A DNA stretch of 64,000 bases, taken from Acidobacteriota bacterium. GTDB taxonomy: Bacteria > Acidobacteriota > Thermoanaerobaculia > Gp7-AA8. Under the pieces are notes generated by a model. That model did not search any database. It was not told where the DNA came from and saw only the letters and a list, made by a program, of their open reading frames with translations. The DNA lies in contig JAJPHC010000035.1 in assembly GCA_021325515.1 (NCBI GenBank), positions 80,717 to 144,716 on the forward strand, read 5' to 3'. Position numbers and translations under genes: made by a program. Within the stretch, counting starts at the first letter, position 1. Each line of letters opens with the position of its first letter. This document shows, in pieces, positions 25,808 to 33,635 of the stretch.

Positions 25808-26104
25808 CGTCGCATCCTTTCGGGGATGACGCCTGGGATGAAGAAGATCGCGGGACGGGCGGGTGGCCGCCGAAGTGGGAGCCCTCTCACGCACGTTTGG
25901 TCGCGACCGGCTGAGTCAGGCGAGCACGGAAGTAACAGGATCAGTATACGTGGCGATTTCCAATTAGGCAATGAAGTGGACTTTGATTGACGGATTGGCA
26001 GGGCACGTGCAGGTCCTCTCGTCATCGAGCGTCCCCTCGCAGCTTGCGACCAGACGGAACCCGACCGTTCTTACCGACCAACCCCGCTACAAGAAAGGCT
26101 GTTT
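25808..26104. other. Intergenic region between the CheB/CheR kinase and the BamE-like lipoprotein
   Basis: About 297 bases between divergent genes. No convincing gene is seen. The stretch around 25930-25990 is less GC-rich than its surroundings and is the likely place for the divergent promoters; AAAGG about 6 bases before 26105 is the ribosome site of the lipoprotein gene. I see no hairpin terminator or strong repeat. Confidence 0.4.
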
Positions 26105-26479
26105 ATGAGATGGACCATCCTTGCGGTCTCCACCGCCATCGCTGCGCTCGCCGGCTGCACCTCTGCGATGAACTCTGCTCTCCCTCCCGGCCGGATGAAT
26201 GAAGCCGGCAGCATCCGCCCCTGCCACCGCGACCATCGCGACGCGCAGGCCTGCGGCAACGCCATCTTCAATCAGGGTGTGATCGCCCAGATCCACACGG
26301 GCCAGACGCTCAACGACGTCCGCGCGATCATGCGCCACGACGCAGAGCGCCGCACCGTGGACGGCGCGAACGAATCGTGGGGCTACATCACGAACTACAA
26401 CGACAAGCAGATGACGTGGATCGCCTTCACCGACAGCCGAGTCAGTTCGGTCACGCTGCAGCCCTGGGTCCGCGACTGA
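26105..26479 (+). CDS. BamE/SmpA-like small lipoprotein
   Basis: 124 residues. A lipoprotein signal (MRWTILAVSTAIAALAGC) has the lipobox LAGC, so the mature protein is lipid-anchored at Cys18. The C-terminal half (IHTGQTLNDVRAIMRH, SWGYITNYNDKQMTWIAF) matches the small BamE/SmpA-OmlA fold, which supports outer-membrane protein assembly or acts as a stress lipoprotein. Two extra Cys (PCHRD, QACGN) may form a disulfide. It is monocistronic or heads the stress-gene string that follows (72-base gap). Confidence 0.75.
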   Translation: MRWTILAVSTAIAALAGCTSAMNSALPPGRMNEAGSIRPCHRDHRDAQACGNAIFNQGVIAQIHTGQTLNDVRAIMRHDAERRTVDGANESWGYITNYNDKQMTWIAFTDSRVSSVTLQPWVRD

Positions 26480-26552
26480 TCGTCAACGCGCGATCGCTGT
26501 TCTCTTTCCGCTCCCACCACCAACCCGACCAACTCGAAAAAAGAAGGTACTC

Positions 26553-26822
26553 ATGAATCTCCTCATCTTCGTCATCATCGGCGCAATCGCAGGCTGGCTG
26601 GCCGGACAGTTCATGAAAGGCCACGGCTTCGGTCTCCTCGGAGACATCATCGTCGGCGTCATCGGCGCCTTCATCGGAAGGTATGTCGCGCAGGCGGCCG
26701 GTCTCGGCCTCGGCCGCGGCATCACCGGCACATTGATCGCCGCCTTCCTCGGCGCCGTGATCCTCCTCTTCATCCTGCGCCTCGTCACCAGCCGCGGCTC
26801 GGGAAGGAGATTGTGGTCATGA
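26553..26822 (+). CDS. GlsB/YeaQ/YmgE family stress membrane protein
   Basis: 89 residues with three membrane segments. The glycine-rich motifs IIGAIAGWLAGQFMKGHGFG, GDIIVGVIGAFIG and GITGTLIAAFLGAVILLF are diagnostic of the transglycosylase-associated/GlsB family, small inner-membrane proteins induced by osmotic or general stress. The ATG at 26553 follows AGAAGG. The stop overlaps the next start by ATGA, so it heads a coupled cassette of membrane proteins. Confidence 0.9.
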   Translation: MNLLIFVIIGAIAGWLAGQFMKGHGFGLLGDIIVGVIGAFIGRYVAQAAGLGLGRGITGTLIAAFLGAVILLFILRLVTSRGSGRRLWS

Positions 26823-27037
26823 GCCCACTCAGGATGATCGCCATTCTTCTGATCGTCGCCGGCATCGCGCTCGCCGTCTACGGAAACTTCAGCTACACGA
26901 AAGCGACGCACGAAGCGAAGATCGGACCGTTCGATTTCTCCGTCAAAGAGAAGCGAGTCGTCACCATTCCGATCTGGCCGGGCATCGCAGCGATCGTAGC
27001 CGGAGTCATTCTCCTCGCTGTTCCAAAACGCACGTGA
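26819..27037 (+). CDS. Small membrane protein (two helices) in stress cassette
   Basis: 72 residues from the ATG at 26819, which overlaps the GlsB stop (ATGA). One helix at the N-terminus (MIAILLIVAGIALAVYG) and one at the C-terminus (PGIAAIVAGVILLAVP) flank a ~30-residue charged middle (KATHEAKIGPFDFSVKEKR). It resembles small conserved membrane proteins found beside GlsB-type genes. The function is unknown; the coupling suggests a shared stress role. Confidence 0.78.
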   Translation: MSPLRMIAILLIVAGIALAVYGNFSYTKATHEAKIGPFDFSVKEKRVVTIPIWPGIAAIVAGVILLAVPKRT

Positions 27038-27054
27038 ACGTGCAAGGACAGATC

Positions 27055-27510
27055 ATGAATCCGGTCAACGAACCCGTCACACCGATGTCGTATCTGGGAG
27101 AGATCGCAGCGTCATCCTACGGGCATGGGGGCGCACTCAGCCTCACGCTGATCTGCGCCATGGCGATCGGCACGGCCGCCTGCCTCCTCTTTCCGGCGCA
27201 TGCGATCGCGATCATCCCGGTGGTCATCGCCGCGGCGATCGTGTTCGAGCTGGCCAGGGCCGCGTGGCGTCTCCATCGCAGGCAGAACATCGCGCTCGCA
27301 ACGCTGCGCCTGCTCCTCGATCTCGATACCGCCGACCGCGCTCTGTTCGAGCGCCATCTTCAGGAAACACACCGCTGGCGCGAAGAGCGGCTGCATGAGC
27401 GAAACGCCGATCGCGTCGAGAAACTCTTCGACGAGATCAAATCGCTGCAGAGCGAAGTGGACACACTCGCCGAGAAGAAGGGAGGCTGGCGTGAACGATC
27501 ATCGAAATGA
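27055..27510 (+). CDS. Membrane protein with C-terminal coiled coil
   Basis: About 151 residues. Two hydrophobic helices (LSLTLICAMAIGTAACLLF, AIAIIPVVIAAAIVFELA) are followed by a long charged coiled coil (ADRALFERHLQETHRWREER; EKLFDEIKSLQSEVDTLAEK). The start is taken at ATG 27055, with AAGGA 5-10 bases upstream; a GTG at 27034 that overlaps the previous stop (GTGA) is an alternative that would add 7 residues. No family is recognised. It may scaffold the stress cassette at the inner membrane. Confidence 0.65.
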   Translation: MNPVNEPVTPMSYLGEIAASSYGHGGALSLTLICAMAIGTAACLLFPAHAIAIIPVVIAAAIVFELARAAWRLHRRQNIALATLRLLLDLDTADRALFERHLQETHRWREERLHERNADRVEKLFDEIKSLQSEVDTLAEKKGGWRERSSK

Positions 27511-27766
27511 ACCGCGTGCCTTGATGCAGGTCCACGTCGGGAACCTCTCACGCCACATCAGCGACGAACAATTCGCGGAGCTCGTGCGGCCTTACGGCGT
27601 GCCTGTGTCGTTCCATGTCCCGCGCGATCCCACCGGCCGCGGCCTCGGCTACGGCCTGCTCGATTACGAGAACGTGGAGCACGCAAGAGCGGCAATCGCG
27701 GGCCTTCACGGGAAAGACATCGACGGCCAGATCCTCAGCGCGACGACGCCGAAGCAGAGCGGCTGA
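27491..27766 (+). CDS. RRM-domain RNA-binding protein
   Basis: 91 residues, GTG start at 27491 with GGAGG (27481-27485) 5 bases upstream, overlapping the previous gene by 20 bases. It contains one RRM: RNP2-like VHVGNLSRHI and an RNP1-like segment GLGYGLLDYEN, in which the usual aromatic-rich RNP1 is only partly kept (Y and L in place of GFGFV), so RNA affinity may be altered. Similar single-RRM proteins are cold- or stress-induced in other bacteria. A second, more canonical RRM gene lies at 31841-32101. A perfect 14-bp palindrome (27767-27780) directly follows the stop. Confidence 0.85.
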   Translation: MNDHRNEPRALMQVHVGNLSRHISDEQFAELVRPYGVPVSFHVPRDPTGRGLGYGLLDYENVEHARAAIAGLHGKDIDGQILSATTPKQSG

Positions 27767-27790
27767 GTTGCGCGCGCAACGTACGCGCGA

Positions 27791-28744
27791 TCAGGCGCGG
27801 CCCTGGCGCTCGAGCCAGCGGAGAAGCTCGGCGACGCTGCACGTCGCGAGCGCGATGCAGGTGTCGGCGGCGCCGTAGTAGAGATTCAGCGTGTCGCGAT
27901 CGGGACCGATGGTCACCCCGCAGGGAAACGTCACGTACGCCACATCACCGCGGGTCTCGTAGGGAGCTTCCGGCCCGAAGATCCATTCGTCGCCGCGCAA
28001 CAGCAGGCGATCCGGCTGTTCGAGATCGAAGAGCGCCGCACCAAGCCGGTAGAGACAACCGGCTGCCGTATGCCGGACGCCGTGATAGATCATCAGCCAG
28101 CCGCGCTCCGTCTCGATGAGCGGAGGCGAGAGGCCGATCTTGCCCGCATCCCACCACGCACCGCGCCGCGCCTCGAGCATCATCCGATGTCCGCCCCAGC
28201 TTCGCAGATCGGGCGAATACGAAATCCAGATGTGCGCGCCGGTATCCGCGACCGGCCGGTGCACGAGTGCGAACATTCCATTGATGCGGCGCGGCAGCAG
28301 CGCGGCATCCTTGTCATCGGGCTGCATCACGAGGCCGCAGCGCTCGAACGTCACGAAGTCTTCGGTAAGCGCGAGCGAGACGCCCGGGCCGCTCTCTCCG
28401 AATGCCGTGTAGGCAACTGCATATTTGCCGAGCTCCGGCACGAACGTAATGCGCGGATCCTCGATGCCCCAGATCTCTTCGGGATGCTGCTCCGGATCGG
28501 GGAGGAGCGTCGGTTTCGGATCGATGATCCAGCCGCCGGCGCCGTCGGCGGAACGCGCGGCGCAGAGATGCGAGTGGCCGCGGCGGTCTTCGACGCGGCA
28601 CAGCAGCAGCGTCGTGCCGTCGCGCAGCCGCGTCGCACCAGCGTTGAAGACTGTGTGCACCGGGTACGGCCAGTCGGCGGCGGTAAGAATCGGATTGCTC
28701 TCGTTGCGCCGGAAAAGTGTTTCGTACTGGGGCGACACTCTCAT
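27791..28744 (-). CDS. GH130-family glycoside phosphorylase
   Basis: 317 residues, a five-bladed beta-propeller enzyme of the GH130 type: NPILTAADWPYPVHTVFNAG at the N-terminus, IWGIEDPRITF with the catalytic Asp, then INGMFALVHRP and WWDAGKIGLSPPLIETERGW. GH130 enzymes phosphorolyse beta-mannosides (for example mannosyl-glucose or beta-1,4-mannooligosaccharides) in the cytoplasm. There is no signal peptide. The ATG overlaps the stop of the preceding glycosyltransferase (ATGA), a pairing I recall from other bacteria, suggesting one protein makes and the other breaks a mannoside. The exact linkage cannot be read from sequence. Confidence 0.87.
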   Translation of the reverse strand: MRVSPQYETLFRRNESNPILTAADWPYPVHTVFNAGATRLRDGTTLLLCRVEDRRGHSHLCAARSADGAGGWIIDPKPTLLPDPEQHPEEIWGIEDPRITFVPELGKYAVAYTAFGESGPGVSLALTEDFVTFERCGLVMQPDDKDAALLPRRINGMFALVHRPVADTGAHIWISYSPDLRSWGGHRMMLEARRGAWWDAGKIGLSPPLIETERGWLMIYHGVRHTAAGCLYRLGAALFDLEQPDRLLLRGDEWIFGPEAPYETRGDVAYVTFPCGVTIGPDRDTLNLYYGAADTCIALATCSVAELLRWLERQGRA

Positions 28745-31053
28745 TGCGCCGGGCTCACGGCCATCAGCGTCTCCGAGGGCTCGATCAACGGAATCTGCAT
28801 CGCGTTCCAGCGCACTTCGTCTTTTCGCATCTCCATCAGCGCGAGAAGAAACGAGAGCGTCGATTCCGCCCCCTGATTCTCGTTGACGCGATCCGCGTGC
28901 AGCCCGTCGCGGCAGCCGCCCGTCAGCGGGTCATACAGCGGCTGCTGCAACTGGTTCTGTCCGAGAAACCAGGTGAAGGCGCGCCGCGCATGTTCCGACC
29001 AGCGATGATCGCCCGTGGAACGGAAGGCGTGCATGCAGGCGGAGATCGAGGCGCAGGCGTCGACCGGTTGTTGATCGAAGACTGCCGCGACCATCCCGCG
29101 CTCGAAAAATCCTCGCGTGCCGATCGGAGCGAAGTAGCCCTCGGTTGTCGTCTGAATCGTCATCAGCCATTCGAGCGAGCGAAGGCCGGTGGTCCCCATC
29201 GCTTCGTCGCCGGTCCATCCGGCCGTCGCGATCAGCGCCTCCGGAAGACGCGCGTTGCAATACGTGACGGAGTTCTCGTACCACGGCCAGTCGGGGCGGT
29301 TCGTGTTGCGGAACAACTGAAAGAGCCGCGCGGCGATCTCGCGTCCGGCGGCCTGCACGCTGCGATCCCCTTCGAACGCGCGCAGGTACTGCTCGATGCC
29401 GAGCAGCACGTAGGCCCATGCGCGAGGACTGCTGAGCTCCGCGACTGCCGGCAGCGCTGCATGGAAGAGAGCTCCGGCGAGGCTCTGCCGACCGGGATCG
29501 GACGAACATCCGACGACGTTGCCGAGGGCCCACACCGCGCGCCCGTGGCTGTCTTCCGAGCCCTGCTCTTCGAGCCAGAGCCGCGGATGCGACATGAAAT
29601 TGCGGAATCGTCCCAGCGAACGATTGAAGGCGTGATTGAGAAATGCGAGATAGCGCGAGGTGAGCGAGCGAACGAGACGCGGATCGCTCGAACCTGCTTC
29701 TTCGACGAGCGTCATCAACAGCAGCGCGCGCGCATTGTCGTCGAGGCAATAGCCCTCTTCGTAACGCGGCACGTTGAACATCGCATGCTGGAGCATGCCG
29801 GTGTCGTCGGTCATCACTTCGACGTGATCGAGATTGAGCTGCGGCAATTCCGCCGGCCGGTTGGCCAGCGTATGTGCGCGGAATGCGGTGCGCGCGCGCT
29901 GCCCATGTTCCTTCCGCGCGCGCTCGAACGTGCGCAGATACGAATGCGCGACCGACGGCCAGAGCATGCTCCTGCCGTGCTGTCCCGCGAGCCGGCGCAT
30001 CTCGGCCCGTTTCTCGGGATCGTCGAGCAGCGCGACGATCTCCGTCGCAATCGCCGCTGGATCCCTCCACGGCACGAGCACTCCGCGTCCCTCGGCGAGC
30101 AGTTCGCGCGCGTAGGCGTACGGAGTGGAAATGACTGCCTTCCCCGCTCCCACCGCGTAGGCCAGCGTGCCGGACGTAATCTGTTCACGATTGAGATAGG
30201 GCGTGATGTAGATATCGGTGGCGGCGAGAAACTCGGAGAGCTCCGAGAGGCTGACGAAACGGTTGTGGAAGATGAGATTCCCATCGACACCCAGCCGCTT
30301 CGCGCGATCCTCGAGCATGATGCGGTAGGTCTCTCCCTGCCGCTCGATGATGTGCGGATGCGTGGCGCCGAGGACGACGTAGACCACGTCGGGATAACGG
30401 GAGCGGATGGATGGCAACGCATCGATGACGTACTCGATGCCTTTGTCGGGAGAGAGAAGACCGAAGGTGAGAATCAGCGGCCGACCTGCGACGCCCACGC
30501 GATTCTTGCTCCCGGCGAACGGGATGTTCGGAATGCCGTGCGGGATGATGTCGATCTTGTCCTCATCGACGCCGTGCACTTCGCGCAGGAGCTCCGCCCC
30601 TCCCGCCGTCATGACGACGAGGCGGTCGGAGAGCCGTGTGAGCTCGTCCATCACGCGGCGCTGATGCAGATTCGGCGTGGCCAGAATCGTATGCAGCGTC
30701 GTCACGACCGGCATGCGCAACTCGCGAAGCAGCGGCAGCAGCATGCTGCCCGCCTTGCCTCCGAAAATCCCGTACTCGTGTTGAATGGAGATCACGTCGA
30801 TGTCATTGACGTTGAGGAAATCGGCGGCGCGCATGTAGGCGGCGGAATCGCTGTCGGTCAATTCGAAACGGACGCGGCTCGGATAGGCGTGATGATGCCG
30901 CCCGTCGTTCATCGCCAGCACGAAGCAGTCGAGATCGGGACCGACGTACGCGATGGCCTCGCTCAGATCGGTCGTGAAGGTGGCGATGCCGCATTGCCGC
31001 GGCAGGTGATTCCCGAGGATTGCAATACGGCGGATGGTCGTTTCATCGGACAT
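28741..31053 (-). CDS. GT4 glycosyltransferase with C-terminal (alpha/alpha)-barrel domain
   Basis: 770 residues from ATG 31053. Residues ~8-390 are a GT-B glycosyltransferase of family 4 (LGNHLPRQCGIATFTTDLS, IQHEYGIFGGKAG, LTFGLLSPDKGIEYVIDA, EFLAATDIYITPYL). Residues ~410-755 form an all-helical domain with repeated aromatic motifs (YCLDDNARALLLMT, WLEEQGSEDSHGRAVWALG, WPWYENSVTYCNARLPEAL) resembling (alpha/alpha)6 glycosidase or epimerase folds. It is coupled by ATGA to the GH130 gene. It likely transfers mannose or a related sugar to a small acceptor and may also bind or cleave the product. The longer frame upstream of 31053 is Arg-rich and rejected. Confidence 0.88.
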   Translation of the reverse strand: MSDETTIRRIAILGNHLPRQCGIATFTTDLSEAIAYVGPDLDCFVLAMNDGRHHHAYPSRVRFELTDSDSAAYMRAADFLNVNDIDVISIQHEYGIFGGKAGSMLLPLLRELRMPVVTTLHTILATPNLHQRRVMDELTRLSDRLVVMTAGGAELLREVHGVDEDKIDIIPHGIPNIPFAGSKNRVGVAGRPLILTFGLLSPDKGIEYVIDALPSIRSRYPDVVYVVLGATHPHIIERQGETYRIMLEDRAKRLGVDGNLIFHNRFVSLSELSEFLAATDIYITPYLNREQITSGTLAYAVGAGKAVISTPYAYARELLAEGRGVLVPWRDPAAIATEIVALLDDPEKRAEMRRLAGQHGRSMLWPSVAHSYLRTFERARKEHGQRARTAFRAHTLANRPAELPQLNLDHVEVMTDDTGMLQHAMFNVPRYEEGYCLDDNARALLLMTLVEEAGSSDPRLVRSLTSRYLAFLNHAFNRSLGRFRNFMSHPRLWLEEQGSEDSHGRAVWALGNVVGCSSDPGRQSLAGALFHAALPAVAELSSPRAWAYVLLGIEQYLRAFEGDRSVQAAGREIAARLFQLFRNTNRPDWPWYENSVTYCNARLPEALIATAGWTGDEAMGTTGLRSLEWLMTIQTTTEGYFAPIGTRGFFERGMVAAVFDQQPVDACASISACMHAFRSTGDHRWSEHARRAFTWFLGQNQLQQPLYDPLTGGCRDGLHADRVNENQGAESTLSFLLALMEMRKDEVRWNAMQIPLIEPSETLMAVSPAQ

Positions 31054-31067
31054 GAGATCGCCTCTGC

Positions 31068-31502
31068 TCAAGCGCTTGCCAGTTCGGGAACGGCGATGGG
31101 AGTCGAGCGCCGCGGCGGCATCATGAGGTACCAGCGCGGCACCACCTCGCTGGGGAGAACGAACTCGAAGACCTGGCTGTAGCAGCGCAGGCGCAGCACT
31201 CTCCCGCCGGCAGCCGGATTTCCCGTCGCGAGGTGCGTGTCGTATTCGACTTCGCGGATCCACTGCAGCTCGAGCGAAGCCTGCATGTCTGCAGTTTCGT
31301 AGAAGAACGTCGAGCCGGTCAGTGCGAGCGCCACTTCCATGTGGCGATTTCCGTCGACGTATTCACCGCGGCTCACGATCCGCGAGCCGGAGCGGCGCGT
31401 TTCGCAGAGCTCGCCGATGCGATCCGCACCGAAACGCCTGTAGAGATTCCAGCCGAACAATGCGAGGACGACGAATGCGGCCAGCAGCAACAGCGACATC
31501 AT
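31068..31502 (-). CDS. Membrane-anchored hypothetical protein
   Basis: 144 residues from ATG 31502 (AGGAG upstream). One N-terminal membrane anchor (MSLLLLAAFVVLALFGWNLY) is followed by a soluble beta-rich domain (SRGEYVDGNRHMEVALAL, FYETADMQASLELQWIREV, LRLRCYSQVFEFVL). No family is recognised. It lies 14 bases before the GT4 gene on the same strand, so it is probably the first gene of that operon and may act at the membrane with the mannoside pathway. Confidence 0.65.
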   Translation of the reverse strand: MMSLLLLAAFVVLALFGWNLYRRFGADRIGELCETRRSGSRIVSRGEYVDGNRHMEVALALTGSTFFYETADMQASLELQWIREVEYDTHLATGNPAAGGRVLRLRCYSQVFEFVLPSEVVPRWYLMMPPRRSTPIAVPELASA

Positions 31503-31560
31503 GAGAATCTCCTTTCGCCAGAAAAGCGACTGGCGATTACGCATTGCGCTGGAGCCCGGA

Positions 31561-31776
31561 TCAGCAGCGATCCCTGACGATGGATACGGCCAGCCGCTCC
31601 AGCTCGAGACAGCAGGTCGTCCACGTCGCGTCGAACCAGCCGTTCTCGCGCGCGTGAATCGTCACCGCAACGACGGCCTCACCATGTTCATCGCAACGCA
31701 ACTGAGCAGCTCGATCCAGACGATCGCGCAGCCTCTCTCGTAATTCCGGTCCCCGATCCCTGACGTCGACTTGCAT
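31561..31776 (-). CDS. Small conserved-type hypothetical protein
   Basis: 71 residues from ATG 31776 with GAGGAG 6 bases upstream; the much longer upstream frame is Ser/Arg-rich antisense and is rejected. The product (RERLRDRLDRAAQLRCDEHG, then VVAVTIHARENGWFDATW) looks like one helix followed by two or three strands, with Cys residues in TTCCLEL. There is no signal or membrane segment. It lies between the RRM gene and the membrane protein on the same strand. Function unknown. Confidence 0.6.
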   Translation of the reverse strand: MQVDVRDRGPELRERLRDRLDRAAQLRCDEHGEAVVAVTIHARENGWFDATWTTCCLELERLAVSIVRDRC

Positions 31777-31840
31777 CACGATCTCCTCGGACGAGGAGGA
31801 TCGCAGCGCGATCCCCCTCCTCGGTGCTGGAAGGTTTGCT

Positions 31841-32101
31841 TCAGTAGTTGGCTTGCTCTTTTTTCGGGCGCGCCTCGTTGACCTTGAGCGCCTGGCCGTG
31901 GAGATCCTTCCCATCGAGACCGGCGATCGCCGCCTTCGCTTCGTCGGCGTTGTTGAACTCGATGAAGCCGAAGCCCTTCGACTCGCCGCTCGTCCGGTCG
32001 GTGGCGACCTTCGCCGACAGCAGCGATCCAAACGGAGTGGCGAGCTCATTGAGCTGCGCATCGGTGACCTGTTTCGAGAGATTTCCCACGTAGAGTTTCA
32101 T
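31841..32101 (-). CDS. RRM-domain RNA-binding protein (cold-inducible Rbp type)
   Basis: 86 residues from ATG 32101. A canonical single RRM: RNP2 LYVGNLS at residues 3-9 and RNP1 KGFGFIEF near residue 40, with SGESK before it, as in cyanobacterial Rbp and other bacterial RRM proteins, many of which are cold-induced and bind U-rich RNA. The short basic tail is KVNEARPKKEQ. It is transcribed away from the fatty-acid desaturase across a ~300-base region containing two inverted repeats; both gene types are cold-responsive elsewhere, so shared regulation is plausible. Confidence 0.92.
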   Translation of the reverse strand: MKLYVGNLSKQVTDAQLNELATPFGSLLSAKVATDRTSGESKGFGFIEFNNADEAKAAIAGLDGKDLHGQALKVNEARPKKEQANY

Positions 32102-32399
32102 TTGTTTTTCCTTGCCGGCGCATCGCCGGAGTCCTCTCATGATCGCGTTGAAGACACGCGGATCGGAGATAGGGAATCTAAGAGGAGTGAGTCCAGAGAT
32201 CTGACTTAGTTCAGATGGACTGAAGGAGCGAGGAAGGTTCCTCGACTACTCCTCCACCATACACGCATGGCGCCGCGTTGTATATGTAATAAGTGAGTGG
32301 GCCGCGAGGTTGCATAATGAAACGACAAACAACCTCGACCTCAGCGAGCGCGCTCATCTGCGCGGGCGTTTCCGGTCGTCTTTGACCTGGAGACGCACT
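32102..32399. promoter_or_regulatory. Divergent regulatory region between RRM gene and desaturase
   Basis: About 298 bases without a clear gene. It holds two inverted repeats: AGTCC...ATCTGA / TCAGAT...GGACT around 32190-32224 and a perfect CGAGGAA-GG-TTCCTCG at 32229-32244. An AT-rich box (TATATGTAAT, about 32281-32290) is the best -10 candidate toward the desaturase. The repeats could be operators or transcript hairpins; neither is followed by a T-run, so they are unlikely to be terminators. Confidence 0.45.
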
Positions 32400-33515
32400 G
32401 TGACTACCAAGCCCCGCATCAACGTCCCGCTGATGAGTTTTCTGATGCTGACTCCGGTGATCGGCATCGCCGGTACCGCCGTCTACACCTGGCTGCACGG
32501 CTTCGCACTCTGGATGCCGCTGCTCGCGCTCGGTATGTACCTGGCGGTCGGCATCTCGATCTGCGCCGGCTATCACCGTTTCTTCTCGCACAAGAGTTAC
32601 GAGGCGGCGCGGCCGGTCCAGATCTTCTACGCGATTTTCGGCGCGATGGCGGCACAGAACTCGATTCTCTGGTGGTCGTCGAGCCATCGCACGCATCACC
32701 AGTACGTCGATCGCGACTGGGATCCATACAGCATCAAGCGCGGCTTCTGGTGGGCACACATCCTCTGGATCTTCCACGATCACGATGCGCCGGACATCGA
32801 AGGCAACGCGCGCGATCTGGCCGCGAACCCGATCGTGCAATGGCAGGCGCGCTGGTACAAGGTGCTGCTGATCGTTGGGGGCTTCGGCCTCCCGGCGCTC
32901 ATCGGAGCACTGTGCGGCGATGTGTGGGCCGGACTGCTGTGGGGCGGCTTTCTGCGCCTCGTCGTCATCCACCACACGACGTTCTTCGTCAATTCGCTGG
33001 CGCACTATCTCGGCGATGCGAGCTTCAATGCAGAAGTATCGGCGCGCGACAACTGGGCGGTGGCGCTATTGACGCTCGGCGAGGGCTATCACAGCTTCCA
33101 TCACCGCTTCCCTGCCGACTTCCGCAACGGCATCCGCTGGTTTCAATGGGATCCTGCGAAGTGGTTCATCGCCACGCTGCGCATGCTGGGCCTCGCGCAC
33201 GATCTCCGCTCGACGCCCGCGCCGCAGATCGAACAGGCGCGCATGCAGGCCGCAGTTCGCGCCGTGGAACCGCAGCTCGAGCACATTCCCGCTCCCGCCG
33301 CCGGCGAGATCCATCGCCTGCTGGCCAGCGCGCGCGAGCATCTCACCATCTCGATCACGCTCTGGCGGCGTTACGCCGCGGAGCATGCCGAAGGTGCAAC
33401 GGCGAGTTGGAAGAGCACGCGGCAGTACGCACGCCAGCACCTCCGCCTCGCGCGGCGCGAATGGCGAGAGGCCTGCCGGCGCGTGAATTCGATGCCCAGC
33501 CAGACACCGGCATAA
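32400..33515 (+). CDS. Acyl-CoA/acyl-lipid delta-9-type fatty acid desaturase
   Basis: About 371 residues from GTG 32400, with GGAG 7 bases upstream; a TTG at 32310 would add 30 atypical residues. An integral membrane di-iron desaturase: hydrophobic pairs surround the three histidine boxes HRFFSH, HRTHH and the YHSFHH box. These motifs and the WDPYSIKRGFWWAH segment place it with stearoyl-CoA-type delta-9 desaturases. It introduces a cis double bond, raising membrane fluidity. The C-terminal ~80 residues (after ~290) are a helical, Arg/Ala-rich extension (RLLASAREHLTISITLWRR) not needed for catalysis in the family. Confidence 0.92.
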   Translation: MTTKPRINVPLMSFLMLTPVIGIAGTAVYTWLHGFALWMPLLALGMYLAVGISICAGYHRFFSHKSYEAARPVQIFYAIFGAMAAQNSILWWSSSHRTHHQYVDRDWDPYSIKRGFWWAHILWIFHDHDAPDIEGNARDLAANPIVQWQARWYKVLLIVGGFGLPALIGALCGDVWAGLLWGGFLRLVVIHHTTFFVNSLAHYLGDASFNAEVSARDNWAVALLTLGEGYHSFHHRFPADFRNGIRWFQWDPAKWFIATLRMLGLAHDLRSTPAPQIEQARMQAAVRAVEPQLEHIPAPAAGEIHRLLASAREHLTISITLWRRYAAEHAEGATASWKSTRQYARQHLRLARREWREACRRVNSMPSQTPA

Positions 33516-33635
33516 GCCGTACGACTGCTTCAAACGAACGGAGCTCAGCATTGACTTCAACACCTCAGTTCGCATGGTGCGTGTTTGCAGCGGCGGCAAT
33601 TCGCATCCATGCACCGGCGTTGCTATCGGGTGCTC

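Noticed and set aside
28717..31182. An 821-codon plus-strand frame opposite the GT4 gene
   Set aside because: Same antisense codon-bias artefact; no domain or ribosome site.
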